The translations under genes and the position numbers were made by a program. 64,000 bases of DNA from positions 186,001 to 250,000 of the forward strand of contig NZ_BMXE01000008.1 of the NCBI RefSeq assembly GCF_014651595.1, in the 5' to 3' direction. The notes below the pieces were generated by a model. That model saw only the letters and a list, made by a program, of their open reading frames with translations, had not been told where the DNA came from and did not search any database. This document shows, in pieces, positions 8,951 through 17,383 of the stretch. How positions within the stretch are numbered: position 1 is the stretch's first letter; each line of letters starts with the position of its first letter. The stretch comes from Pseudovibrio japonicus. Its GTDB lineage: Bacteria; Pseudomonadota; Alphaproteobacteria; Rhizobiales; Stappiaceae.

Positions 8951-9233
8951 ACATCAGCTCCTTTTCCCGGAGGTGGCTTTGTAACTGCCTCTTTGCCTGT
9001 CTTTGTAAGACATTCGACGATCTCCCCTTCGACGATGGCCTACACATATTCGAGGGGTAAAATGACCTAGGGTCAAGTAATCACTGGGGGGTCTGGGGAA
9101 AACGCCGTAAAACCCGAGAATAAGGGAGAAACCGCAGTATTGCAGGATGGACAAGGCCTGCCTGATATGTTTGAGAGTCCGCCCTCAAGTTGAGAAGGGC
9201 GCAGGATCACAAGATGCCTGCGCCGCCAATTGA

Positions 9234-9884
9234 CTAGCCGTAACTGACCAGCTGAGCGATCTCAGCGCGCAGCTCATCCAGACCTTTGCCTTTTTCAGAG
9301 GAGGTGGCAATGATCTCCGGGTGCGCAGCCGGACGTTTTGCGAGCAGTTTCAGAGTCTCTTCTTTCACGCGCTCAAGCTGCCCAGGCTTCAGTTTGTCAG
9401 CCTTGGTCAACACAACCTGATAAGGAACTGCAGACTTGTCCAAAATGGACATGGCTTCCAGATCGTTCTTTTTGATGCCGTGCCGCGAGTCAATCAGCGA
9501 GAACACACGGCGCAGCGTGCTTCGGCCGCGAAGATAGTCAAAAATGAGCGATGTCCAGGCGTCCACCATCCCCTTTGGTGCCTCCGCATACCCATAGCCG
9601 GGCATGTCGACGATCTTGAGGATGGAGTGTTCCGCTCCAAAGAAGTTCAGCATCTGGGTGCGGCCCGGCGTGTTGGATGTACGGGCCAGTGCCTTCTTGC
9701 CGGTTAGCTTGTTAATCAGGCTGGACTTGCCAACATTGGACCGGCCTGCAAATGCAATCTCGATGCCATCCAGCACAGGCAGCTGGTGCATCTCTTTAAC
9801 GCTGGTAATAAATTCCCAGGGACGCGCAAACAGAAGGCGTCCCGCCTCCAGCTGCTCTTCTGAATATTCTTTTTCTGAGCTCAT
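9234..9884 (-). CDS. engB: ribosome biogenesis GTP-binding protein
   Basis: A 216-residue GTPase of the YihA/YsxC/EngB family, needed for assembly of the 50S subunit. Motifs are G1 [11 protein letters not shown]3 [10 protein letters not shown]4 TKADKL and G5 SSEKGKG. The ATG at 9884 is preceded by AAGGCAGGG and gives the family-like N-terminus MSSEKEY; the in-frame start at 9905 is less likely. It lies directly downstream of yidC in the conserved rpmH-rnpA-yidC-engB order, separated by the terminator-like hairpin at 9993-10023. Confidence 0.96.
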   Translation of the reverse strand: MSSEKEYSEEQLEAGRLLFARPWEFITSVKEMHQLPVLDGIEIAFAGRSNVGKSSLINKLTGKKALARTSNTPGRTQMLNFFGAEHSILKIVDMPGYGYAEAPKGMVDAWTSLIFDYLRGRSTLRRVFSLIDSRHGIKKNDLEAMSILDKSAVPYQVVLTKADKLKPGQLERVKEETLKLLAKRPAAHPEIIATSSEKGKGLDELRAEIAQLVSYG

Positions 9885-9992
9885 GCCCTGCCTTTTAACC
9901 TGCAATTTTGATTTGGTCGAGAGCTGTTTTCCAAAGCCTCAGCTTTATGTTTGCCCTCCCGCTTCTTCATCGTGAAGAGCGGGTATCCCAAG

Positions 9993-10023
9993 CAAAAAAC
10001 GCGACCCTGAGGCCGCGTTTTTA
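9993..10023 (-). terminator. hairpin terminator between yidC and engB
   Basis: AAAAACGCG...CGCGTTTTT around GGCCTCAGGGT forms a strong stem; read leftward it ends in CGCGTTTTTTGCTT. It is 24 bp past the yidC stop. A second imperfect stem (CCCGCTTCTTC / GAAGAGCGGG, about 9958-9983) follows. engB may therefore have its own promoter or depend on readthrough. Confidence 0.7.
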
Positions 10024-10046
10024 TGTTCATCTCCAAAGAGCAAAGC

Positions 10047-11855
10047 TTACTTGCTTTCTTCCTTTGGCTTGCGTTTGAACGTGTCTTTCAGGTTATCGAA
10101 AAGCTCAAGCTTCACGCCCTGACGACGCATGATGATTCCCTGCTGAGCAACGGACAGTGTGTTGTTCCAGGCCCAGTAGATCACAAGACCAGCCGGGAAG
10201 GTTGCCAGCATGAACGTGAACAGAACAGGCATCCAGTTGAAGATCATCTGCTGTGCAGGCTCAGCTGGTGCTGGGTTCATCTTCATCTGCAGGAACATGG
10301 TGATACCCATGATCAGCGGCCAGATACCAATCATCAGGAAGCTTGGTGGATCCCATGGGATCAGGCCAAACAGGTTGAAGATGGTCGTCGGATCTGGAGC
10401 AGAAAGGTCCTGAATCCATCCGAAGAATGGCGCATGACGCATCTCAATGGTAACGAACAGAACCTTATAGAGCGAGAAGAAGACCGGAATCTGGATCACC
10501 ATTGGCAAACAACCTGCCAGCGGATTGATCTTCTCCGTCTTGTACAGCTCCATCATGGCTTGCTGCTGCTTTTGCTTGTCGTCCTTAAACTTCTCGCGGA
10601 TCTCAGTCATCTTCGGCTGCACGAGTTTCATTTTACTCATGGAGACGTAGGACTTGTTTGCCAACGGGAAGAAGATTGCCTTCACGATCACAGTCACGAG
10701 AAGGATTGCGATGCCGAAGTTGCCAACCAGCGAGTAGAGCCAGTCAATTACCCAGAACATTGGTTTGGTCAGGAAGTAGAACCAACCCCAGTCGATCATC
10801 AGATCGAAGTTGTCAATGTTGAGAGCTTCCTGATAGCCATCGATCAGGCTGGTAACCTTTGCACCAGCGTAGAGCAGGGAGGAGCTCGTAGCAGTCCCAC
10901 CGGCAACGGCCTGAACCGGATCTGCCAGATAATCAGTCTGGAAATTCTGGGTACCTGCGCTGTAGGAGAAGTTTGGCTGGAAGTCTGTGCCCTGATTTGG
11001 GATCAGCGTTGCCGCCCAGTACTTATCGGTAAAGCCGAGCCAACCGGTATCGGTGCGGCCCGGGCGAATGCTTCCCTCTTCCGCAAGGTCAGAATATTTG
11101 ATCTCCTGCAGGCCTTCGTCGCCGATAACGCCGATCAGACCTTCGTGGAGAACGAAGAAGCCAGCGGTTTCCGGCTCACCGGTACGCGCGATCAAGCCGT
11201 AAGGATAAAGCTGAACATTCTCTCCGGTGTTGTTCTGAACTTCCTGCTCAACGGTGAACATGTAGTTCTCGTCAACGGAGAAGGTGCGGGTGAAGGTCAG
11301 ACCTTCGCCGTTGTCCCAGCTAAGAATGATCGGTGAGGAAGGCGTCAGCTCGCCGGATGTCTCGGCTGTCCAGACAGTATCGGCATTAGGAAGGTTAACC
11401 TGTACACCCGGGTCGGCAACCCAGCCATGCTCTGCGTAGTATGGCGCGTTGCTGCCTTTGGGCGAGAATAGGATAACTGTCTCGCTGTCCTCGTCAATTG
11501 TCTGGCGGTAATCCTTCAGGCGAAGGTCGTCCAGCTTCGCGCCTTCCAGATTGACAGAACCGGAGAGGCTCGGGGTGTCAATGATCAGGCGAGGGGATGC
11601 GGCCAATGCTTGTTCGCGACTGACGAATGATTGAACTGCGGTCCCGCTTTCGGCGCCCGGAGCCACTTGACCAGATGCGCCTTCAGGAAGGGCAACGGGT
11701 GCGCTGGAACCGGCTTGTTGTGCATCTTCTGCCAGCTGCGCCTGTTGCGCGTCCTGCTGAGCTTCTAACTGTGGTCCGGCAATAAAATATTGCCAGCCCA
11801 ATAGCACAACCAGCGACAGCACGATCGCTACGATCATATTGCGATTATCGTTCAT
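10047..11855 (-). CDS. yidC: membrane protein insertase YidC
   Basis: YidC inserts and folds inner-membrane proteins with or without SecYEG. The product, 602 residues from the start MNDNRN at 11855, has an N-terminal membrane segment (VAIVLSLVVLLGWQYF), a large periplasmic beta domain (~residues 70-345), and the conserved C-terminal five-helix core (FGIAILLVTVIVKAIFFPL; PVFFSLYKVL; GLVIYWAWNNTLS) with the hydrophilic-groove arginine region near KAIFFPLANKSY. A Gln/Ala-rich linker follows the first helix. A four-residue-longer GTG start exists. It belongs to the rpmH-rnpA-yidC-engB block; the small yidD gene often placed between rnpA and yidC is absent here (49 bp gap). Confidence 0.97.
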   Translation of the reverse strand: MNDNRNMIVAIVLSLVVLLGWQYFIAGPQLEAQQDAQQAQLAEDAQQAGSSAPVALPEGASGQVAPGAESGTAVQSFVSREQALAASPRLIIDTPSLSGSVNLEGAKLDDLRLKDYRQTIDEDSETVILFSPKGSNAPYYAEHGWVADPGVQVNLPNADTVWTAETSGELTPSSPIILSWDNGEGLTFTRTFSVDENYMFTVEQEVQNNTGENVQLYPYGLIARTGEPETAGFFVLHEGLIGVIGDEGLQEIKYSDLAEEGSIRPGRTDTGWLGFTDKYWAATLIPNQGTDFQPNFSYSAGTQNFQTDYLADPVQAVAGGTATSSSLLYAGAKVTSLIDGYQEALNIDNFDLMIDWGWFYFLTKPMFWVIDWLYSLVGNFGIAILLVTVIVKAIFFPLANKSYVSMSKMKLVQPKMTEIREKFKDDKQKQQQAMMELYKTEKINPLAGCLPMVIQIPVFFSLYKVLFVTIEMRHAPFFGWIQDLSAPDPTTIFNLFGLIPWDPPSFLMIGIWPLIMGITMFLQMKMNPAPAEPAQQMIFNWMPVLFTFMLATFPAGLVIYWAWNNTLSVAQQGIIMRRQGVKLELFDNLKDTFKRKPKEESK

Positions 11856-11904
11856 CGACTGGATCACTCATTTTCATAAGGGTGGAATAAACATTCATCA
11901 CTGA

Positions 11905-12309
11905 TCAGTCCGCCTGCACTTTATCATAGGGAGGGTTAGATTTCGCCAGCGAATTCGATTTTGATTGGATAGGGCGCGATTTACGAGGCTTGAATGCATT
12001 TCTCACACTTCCTCTAAGGTCCTTTAAAAGCTCCTCAAAGGGCTGGGAAAGTGCAGCTCTCCGGCCAACCAGTACGTAGTCGGCGCCAGTCTGTGCGATA
12101 TCCAGATCAAGAGAGGCGACAGCGGCTCGAAGTCGGCGCTTAATTCGGCTGCGCTCAACAGAGTTTCCGGTCTTTTTGGTAACCGTGTAACCCATCCGAG
12201 GGGCGCCATCACTGCGGGTTTTAGCCGCTTGAAGCACAAAAGCACGCCGAGCTGTCCTTCCGCCTTTGGCGACGGTAAGAAACTCGGAGCGCTTTTTGAG
12301 TGTTTTCAT
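11905..12309 (-). CDS. rnpA: ribonuclease P protein component
   Basis: The protein cofactor of RNase P, which matures the 5' end of tRNAs. From the ATG at 12309 the product has 134 residues. The N-terminal LKKRSEFLTVAKGGR and the RNR-type motif region GNSVERSRIKRRLRAA (residues ~50-65) are diagnostic. A longer TTG-started frame reaches to 12363 but begins nine bases from the rpmH stop and adds 18 unlike residues; no strong ribosome site decides. It lies 62 bp downstream of rpmH, as in most bacteria, and is probably co-transcribed with it. Confidence 0.94.
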   Translation of the reverse strand: MKTLKKRSEFLTVAKGGRTARRAFVLQAAKTRSDGAPRMGYTVTKKTGNSVERSRIKRRLRAAVASLDLDIAQTGADYVLVGRRAALSQPFEELLKDLRGSVRNAFKPRKSRPIQSKSNSLAKSNPPYDKVQAD

Positions 12310-12371
12310 GTTTTTGCGGCGGAACTTGGGTTCAATGGAAGTGAAGTGAATGCCGCCGCGCAACGTCGCGA

Positions 12372-12506
12372 TTAAGCGCTAAGACGCTTACGACCTTTAG
12401 CACGACGACGTGCCAAAACCTGGCGGCCATTTTTGTCTGCCATACGTGCCCGGAAGCCGTGGCGACGCTTGCGAACAAGGTTGCTCGGTTGGAAAGTACG
12501 TTTCAT
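12372..12506 (-). CDS. rpmH: 50S ribosomal protein L34
   Basis: A 44-residue, Arg/Lys-rich protein starting [20 protein letters not shown] and ending KGRKRLSA, an unmistakable L34. It is the first gene of the leftward rpmH-rnpA-yidC block. It is too short for common ORF cutoffs but certain from sequence. Its promoter should lie in the 12507-12952 gap. Confidence 0.98.
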   Translation of the reverse strand: MKRTFQPSNLVRKRRHGFRARMADKNGRQVLARRRAKGRKRLSA

Positions 12507-12952
12507 TTTATTACCCTAGCAGAGCCATCGGCTCCAACTTAAACGTTAACTTGGACTGTGCGCCTTGTCCCCGAAATCACCGCGACTCTCTACAAGTTGC
12601 AGGACTTTGCGCATGGGACGCGCACTCCTACTCGTCGGCGCTTATATTAGTGTGCGTGCTCCAAGTCAATAATTGCTGCGTTGGAATCTGCGATATCCTG
12701 ACTCTTTATTTACCTCACAGACCCGTGTGTGACTGTGACCCCTCATTCAAAACCAAGTGAAACTACGGGGATTGCACGAACCTGTGATCACACCGGAGGT
12801 CTTTCTAATTGTATGGAAATTGTAATACTTCAATTCACGATCCGAATAGACCTACAAAAAACATAGTAACCTATTCGGCTTAAACTGGCTAACAACAACA
12901 GGGGTTTCAGTTTTCGCAGGTCTGACTGCTGAAACCATCTAAGGAAGAGCAC
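12507..12952. other. 446-bp divergent intergenic region
   Basis: The gap between rpmH (leftward) and the TVP38 gene (rightward). It must hold the promoters of both. I see no 9-mer DnaA boxes, so no sign of an origin although rpmH is near oriC in some bacteria. No convincing ORF is present. Confidence 0.6.
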
Positions 12953-13729
12953 ATGGGAATCACGGAACACAACGATAACAAATCAGCAGCCGACGGAGCC
13001 ATCGGTTTCATTAAGCGCTGGGGGCTCCTGATTGTTATCCTTGCTGTGTCCGCCTATGGCGCCTCGCAGGGCTGGCATAAGGAAGTCACACTCAGCAATC
13101 TGATCAAGAACCGGCAGATGCTGGCAGATTTCCTGGCGGCCTATCCGCTCCTCACACCGTTTATCTATTTAGTGGTCTACACGCTCGCTGTTGCTCTCTC
13201 GTTCCCGGGGGCTTCCCTGATGACAATCACGGGTGGTTTCCTGTTCGGTTGGCTGTTTGGTGGCTTACTGACGGTCGTGGCGGCAACTATCGGAGCATCA
13301 GTGCTGTTTGTGGCAGCAAAGACATCCGTCGGCGCAACGCTTAAGGAAAGAGCAGGGCCCTTTCTTGATAAAATGTCTGCAGGCTTCCGCGAGAACGCCT
13401 TCAGCTACCTTCTCTTCTTGCGTCTGACCCCGGTATTCCCGTTCTGGTTGGTGAACATCGCGCCAGCCCTGTTCCGCGTCCCGCTGGTTACCTATTTTGT
13501 CGCAACCTTTATCGGCATCATTCCGGGCACCTTTGCGTATGCATTCATCGGTGCTGGTCTGGACAGCGTGATTGCAGCACAGGAAATGGCAAATCCCGGC
13601 TGTTCCGCCGCAGGAACCTGCGAAGTGGACATCTCCGCGCTGATTACGCCTGAGCTATTATGGGCATTTGCAGCGCTTGGACTGGTCGCGCTCATTCCGC
13701 CAATCATAAAACGCTTCCGCGACGCCTAA
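12953..13729 (+). CDS. TVP38/TMEM64 (VTT-domain) membrane protein
   Basis: A 258-residue polytopic inner-membrane protein of the TVP38/TMEM64, DedA-related family. It has a first membrane segment at ~20-38, then the VTT domain with the motifs FPGASLMTITGGFLFG (~85-100) and a later FLRLTPVFPFWLVN (~158-172) and GIIPGTFAYAFIGAG (~184-198). A Cys pair, C218 and C224, lies before the last helix. AGGAAG precedes the start. Family members are thought to move or scramble lipids or solutes; substrate unknown. The next gene, 40 bp downstream, is a mercuric-reductase-like flavoprotein, a pairing often found and sometimes fused in other bacteria. Confidence 0.88.
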   Translation: MGITEHNDNKSAADGAIGFIKRWGLLIVILAVSAYGASQGWHKEVTLSNLIKNRQMLADFLAAYPLLTPFIYLVVYTLAVALSFPGASLMTITGGFLFGWLFGGLLTVVAATIGASVLFVAAKTSVGATLKERAGPFLDKMSAGFRENAFSYLLFLRLTPVFPFWLVNIAPALFRVPLVTYFVATFIGIIPGTFAYAFIGAGLDSVIAAQEMANPGCSAAGTCEVDISALITPELLWAFAALGLVALIPPIIKRFRDA

Positions 13730-13769
13730 TGCTCATAGAAGATCAATTTCGAAAGCACGGACTTTCTCG

Positions 13770-15215
13770 ATGACACAAAATAATAACTCCAAGATACTGA
13801 CACCGGACATCTGCGTGATTGGCGCTGGCTCGGGCGGCCTTTCGGTCGCTGCAGCTGCAGCAGCTTTCGGGGTGGATGTTGTCCTGATTGAAAAAGGCAA
13901 GATGGGCGGCGACTGCCTGAACTATGGCTGTGTCCCCTCCAAGGCACTTATCGCAGCAGGCAAGGCAGCCGCAACCTTCCGTTCCTCGGAAAAATTCGGT
14001 GTAGTTGCCACGGAGCCCGAGGTCGATTTTTCCAGAGTGAATGACCATGTCCATGATGTCATCGCGACCATTGCACCGCATGACTCTGTCGAACGGTTCG
14101 AAGGGTTGGGCGTCAACGTCATTCAGGGCGCAGCTGAGTTTATCTCGGCTGATACGGTTAAAGTGGGCGAACAACTGATCAAAGCGCGCCGCTTTGTGGT
14201 TGCTACCGGATCCAGTGCCGCGGTTCCACCGATACCGGGGATTGATGATACACCTTACCTGACCAACGAAAACCTGTTTGAGCTCAAAGAGCGTCCGGAG
14301 CACCTGATCATTATCGGGGCAGGGCCAATCGGCATGGAGATGGCTCAGGCCCACCGCCGCCTCGGAAGCCGCGTAACTGTCATCGAGGCGCTGCGCCCAT
14401 TGGCGGTGACCGATTATGACCACGCGGATCTGGTCATCCGGAAAATGGAAGATGAGGGCGTGGAAATCCTCTCAGAGACCAAGGTGCTCAGTGTTGAAAA
14501 AACAGAGGTAGGTGTCAAAGTCAGCATCAAGGTGGATGATGAAGCCGAGGGCACCGTCGAAGGCTCGCACCTATTGATCGCAGCAGGGCGTGCGCCGAAT
14601 ATCTCTTCCCTTGGTCTTGAGGCGGCTGGCATCGAGTTTACGCGTCGCGGCATCACAACAGATGATGGCCTGCGCACAACCAACCGCAGGGTCTACGCAA
14701 TTGGGGATGTTGCCGGTGGTGTGCAGTTCACGCATGCTGCTGGCGCACATGCATCTCTGGTCGTCCGCTCCATCCTGTTCCGCATGCCGATCAACCACAA
14801 CAGCATCACCATGCCTGCTGTGACCTACACCGAGCCGGAAATCGGTCAGGTGGGCCTCTCGGAGCAACAGGCCCGCACCAAACTGGGTGACAAACTAAAA
14901 GTGTTGACAGCAGAGTTCTCGGGCAACGACAGAGCACTGGCTGAAGGTAAGGGCGTTGGTCAGATCAAGCTGCTGGCCGATAACAAGGGACGGCTTGTCG
15001 GCGCATCAATTGTTGGTCCGGGTGCTGGCGAGCAAATCGGCTTGTTGACGTTGATGATCTCGCAGAAGCTGAAGGTAGGCGCTCTGCTGGGCGTTGTGTT
15101 CCCGTATCCGACCCTGAACGAAGGAATTCGCAGGGCTGCCCTGACTTACTATGCGGATGCTCCGAAAAATCCGTGGGTCCGCAGAATTCTGGCTCTCCTG
15201 AGAAAGTTTGGCTGA
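13770..15215 (+). CDS. pyridine nucleotide-disulfide oxidoreductase (mercuric-reductase-like)
   Basis: A 481-residue class I flavoprotein disulfide reductase. Residues ~11-40 hold the FAD-binding VIGAGSGGLSVAAAA motif; the redox-active disulfide is in GGDCLNYGCVPSKAL (~45-60); the NAD(P)H motif GAGPIGMEMAQ is at ~178; the second FAD motif YAIGDVAGG at ~310. The C-terminal interface reads VFPYPTLNEG in place of the HPTLSE of dihydrolipoyl dehydrogenase, as in the mercuric-reductase-like and LpdA-unrelated subgroups; the C-terminal Cys pair of true MerA is absent, as is an N-terminal HMA domain. It forms an operon with the TVP38 gene. Substrate unknown; a thiol/disulfide function tied to the membrane protein is inferred. 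Confidence 0.88.
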   Translation: MTQNNNSKILTPDICVIGAGSGGLSVAAAAAAFGVDVVLIEKGKMGGDCLNYGCVPSKALIAAGKAAATFRSSEKFGVVATEPEVDFSRVNDHVHDVIATIAPHDSVERFEGLGVNVIQGAAEFISADTVKVGEQLIKARRFVVATGSSAAVPPIPGIDDTPYLTNENLFELKERPEHLIIIGAGPIGMEMAQAHRRLGSRVTVIEALRPLAVTDYDHADLVIRKMEDEGVEILSETKVLSVEKTEVGVKVSIKVDDEAEGTVEGSHLLIAAGRAPNISSLGLEAAGIEFTRRGITTDDGLRTTNRRVYAIGDVAGGVQFTHAAGAHASLVVRSILFRMPINHNSITMPAVTYTEPEIGQVGLSEQQARTKLGDKLKVLTAEFSGNDRALAEGKGVGQIKLLADNKGRLVGASIVGPGAGEQIGLLTLMISQKLKVGALLGVVFPYPTLNEGIRRAALTYYADAPKNPWVRRILALLRKFG

Positions 15216-15345
15216 CGCAGTTATGACCAGTAATAACAGAAGTTTGTTGCTTGGTAGGCGTCATCTGCTAAAAATGAGTTAGGCATAGCGCGTAACAACA
15301 ACCTGCGCTGCACGATTATTGTGTACCAACTCATCAGGTAGGTGG

Positions 15346-16893
15346 ATGGTTCAAGATAGTAGGAAAGTGGCCTCTGAAACAGAGGTCACACCGAAAAAGA
15401 TGGACACGGATGAAGTCCCGAAAGGGAGGCTCCACCGATTATTCCCTAGTGGAATGGGTCTTTCTGGCAAGCTTCTAGTGCTGACAATCTTGTTTGTCAT
15501 GCTCAGTGAAGTGCTAATTTTCGTCCCCTCAATCGCAAATTACCGCAACACCTGGCTCCGTGACCGTCTCGCTGTGGGCGGTGTAGCCGCCACCTTGCTG
15601 ACTGACAGCGAGACTCTGTCTCCTCAGGTGCAGGACAAACTGCTTGAAGCGACAGGCGCACAGGCCATCTCTCTGGTCGTAGGTGAGCGCCGTAATCTGA
15701 TTGCCATGGAGAGTTCAGAAATGAACATCACCAAGACGATCGATATGACCCATGACTCTCCATGGGAGGCGATTGAATGTAGCCTTCAGTTTCTGATTGG
15801 AGGCTACACAGGACAAATCCGTGTGATCGGCGACGTTGATATGAGCTCCGGTGGCAGAGTGGATATGATTTTCCCGGCTTCATTGGTGCGAGCCGATCTG
15901 CAGAAGTACGCGCTCAACATCCTGCAACTTTCCCTGCTGATTTCCTGTTTGACAGCCGCACTCGTCTATCTGTCCATCCGCTCTTTGCTGTTGCGCCCGT
16001 TGCAACGACTTACCGCCTCGATGCGCCGCTTTGCTGAAGCGCCGGAGAATGCGCGCGAGATCATCAAGCCGAGCGGGCGGGTTGATGAGTTGGGCGAGGC
16101 CGAAGTTCAACTGCAATCCATGCAGAAATCGCTGAACCACACATTGAACCAGCAGCGCCGTATGGCAGCGCTGGGAATGGCGGTTTCCAAGATCAATCAC
16201 GACATGCGCAATCTGCTGGCATCCGCCCAGCTGTTTCTGGAGCGCTTAGAAATGCTGCCGGATCCTACGGTGCAGCGTGTTGCCCCGAAAATTCTGGCGA
16301 CGCTCGATCGCGCCGCCAGCTACACGAGCGCAGTACTGTCCTACGGAAAGGCACAGGAACCGCCGCCGGAACTACGCTTGATCCGTCTTGCTCCGATCCT
16401 GCGTGATGTGGAGGAGGTGCTGGGCCTCTCCAGATACTCAGAAGAAATTGAGATGCACATCAATGTGCCGGAGACGCAGGAGCTGGAAGCAGACCCGGAG
16501 CAGATCTTCCGTGTGCTTCTCAACCTCTGCCGAAATTCAGTACAGGCAATGCAAGCCTCCAAGGGCACGTCCGGTGTCGTTTGCCGCATCGAGATCCACT
16601 CACAAGTGCAGGACGACATGCTGTGTATCTACGTTGCTGATACGGGGCCGGGGATACCGGAAAAGGCGCAGGAAGGCCTGTTCAAAGCATTCCAGAGCTC
16701 GGGCAAGGCTGGTGGTACCGGACTGGGTCTGGCCATCGCCGCAGAGATTATAGTTGCCCACGGCGGTCAGATCACATTGGAAAAAAATGTGACCACCGGA
16801 GCGTGTTTTAAAATCCAGCTTCCATATCGGCAGGGCGCGCAAGCGACTGAAAAAATTACAAGACTATTCCCGGCGGATACCAGCAAGGGCTAA
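15346..16893 (+). CDS. membrane sensor histidine kinase (orphan)
   Basis: A 515-residue kinase. A membrane segment near residues 40-62 (LSGKLLVLTILFVMLSEVLIFV), a periplasmic sensor region to ~178, a second helix (ILQLSLLISCLTAALVYLSI), a HAMP linker, a HisKA-type H box with the histidine in SKINHDMRNLL, then N box NLCRNSVQAM, G1 DTGPGIP and G2 GTGLGLAIA of the HATPase domain. The start at 15346 follows AGGTAGGTGG; a longer TTG start at 15319 lacks such a site. No response regulator is nearby, so the partner is unknown. The single-gene unit ends in a good terminator. Confidence 0.92.
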   Translation: MVQDSRKVASETEVTPKKMDTDEVPKGRLHRLFPSGMGLSGKLLVLTILFVMLSEVLIFVPSIANYRNTWLRDRLAVGGVAATLLTDSETLSPQVQDKLLEATGAQAISLVVGERRNLIAMESSEMNITKTIDMTHDSPWEAIECSLQFLIGGYTGQIRVIGDVDMSSGGRVDMIFPASLVRADLQKYALNILQLSLLISCLTAALVYLSIRSLLLRPLQRLTASMRRFAEAPENAREIIKPSGRVDELGEAEVQLQSMQKSLNHTLNQQRRMAALGMAVSKINHDMRNLLASAQLFLERLEMLPDPTVQRVAPKILATLDRAASYTSAVLSYGKAQEPPPELRLIRLAPILRDVEEVLGLSRYSEEIEMHINVPETQELEADPEQIFRVLLNLCRNSVQAMQASKGTSGVVCRIEIHSQVQDDMLCIYVADTGPGIPEKAQEGLFKAFQSSGKAGGTGLGLAIAAEIIVAHGGQITLEKNVTTGACFKIQLPYRQGAQATEKITRLFPADTSKG

Positions 16894-16900
16894 TTTCCAT

Positions 16901-16933
16901 AAAAGCTGCAGTGTGCAAATGCAGCTTTTCTCT
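16901..16933 (+). terminator. terminator of the histidine kinase gene
   Basis: AAAAGCTGCA and TGCAGCTTTT pair around GTGTGCAAA, followed by CTCTCG. The perfect 10-bp stem sits 8 bp past the stop codon. Confidence 0.65.
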
Positions 16934-17084
16934 CGATTATGCCGCAAAGCCCTACGTCTTTGTTCTGATAGTCAGAAATTGTTATCCCCAAAACGCGAAA
17001 TCACTTTAAAAAACTTCTCCAAAGCGCTTGCCAAGGTCCGGGAAGGCGGCTACATAGACCCCCGTTCCGCAGGGAACACGGCCT

Positions 17085-17161
17085 GCACCGGTAGCTCAGC
17101 TGGATAGAGCACCAGACTACGAATCTGGGGGTCGGGGGTTCGAATCCTCCCCGGTGCGCCA
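17085..17161 (+). tRNA. tRNA-Arg (anticodon ACG), copy 1
   Basis: A 77-nt cloverleaf: acceptor GCACCGG/CCGGTGC, D arm GTAGCTCAGCTGGATAGAGC, anticodon stem CCAGA/TCTGG with loop CTACGAA (anticodon ACG, read as ICG after deamination), T arm GGGGGTTCGAATCCTCC, discriminator G and an encoded CCA. It is identical to the copy 74 bp downstream. Confidence 0.97.
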
Positions 17162-17235
17162 TTTCCTCTCTTAAAGGAGGTCATGGCAAAAAATAGCACT
17201 AGGCCAACATATAATTCTTGTTCGCAAGAAACTGC

Positions 17236-17312
17236 GCACCGGTAGCTCAGCTGGATAGAGCACCAGACTACGAATCTGGGGGTCGGGGGTTCGAATCCTC
17301 CCCGGTGCGCCA
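17236..17312 (+). tRNA. tRNA-Arg (anticodon ACG), copy 2
   Basis: The second 77-nt copy, identical to the first over its full length, with the same ACG anticodon and encoded CCA. The 74-bp spacer between the copies is unrelated to the sequence flanking them, so the duplication is confined to the gene itself or is old. Confidence 0.97.
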
Positions 17313-17383
17313 CTTCTTCTTCCCCGAAAACTTAATTGCTCCACTTCAATAACCGAGTTGCGCTTATCAAATATTCAGTGCAA

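Noticed and set aside
8090-9070. A 326-residue plus-strand frame
   Set aside because: Antisense to the EAL-domain gene, whose catalytic motifs are complete; the plus-strand product has no recognisable domain.
10023-11336. A 437-residue open frame on the plus strand
   Set aside because: It is antisense to the certain yidC gene, is rich in His/Gln/Cys as shadow frames are, and resembles no protein.
12507-12952. Possible replication origin beside rpmH
   Set aside because: rpmH is close to oriC in some bacteria, but no DnaA-box 9-mers or AT-rich unwinding element were found.
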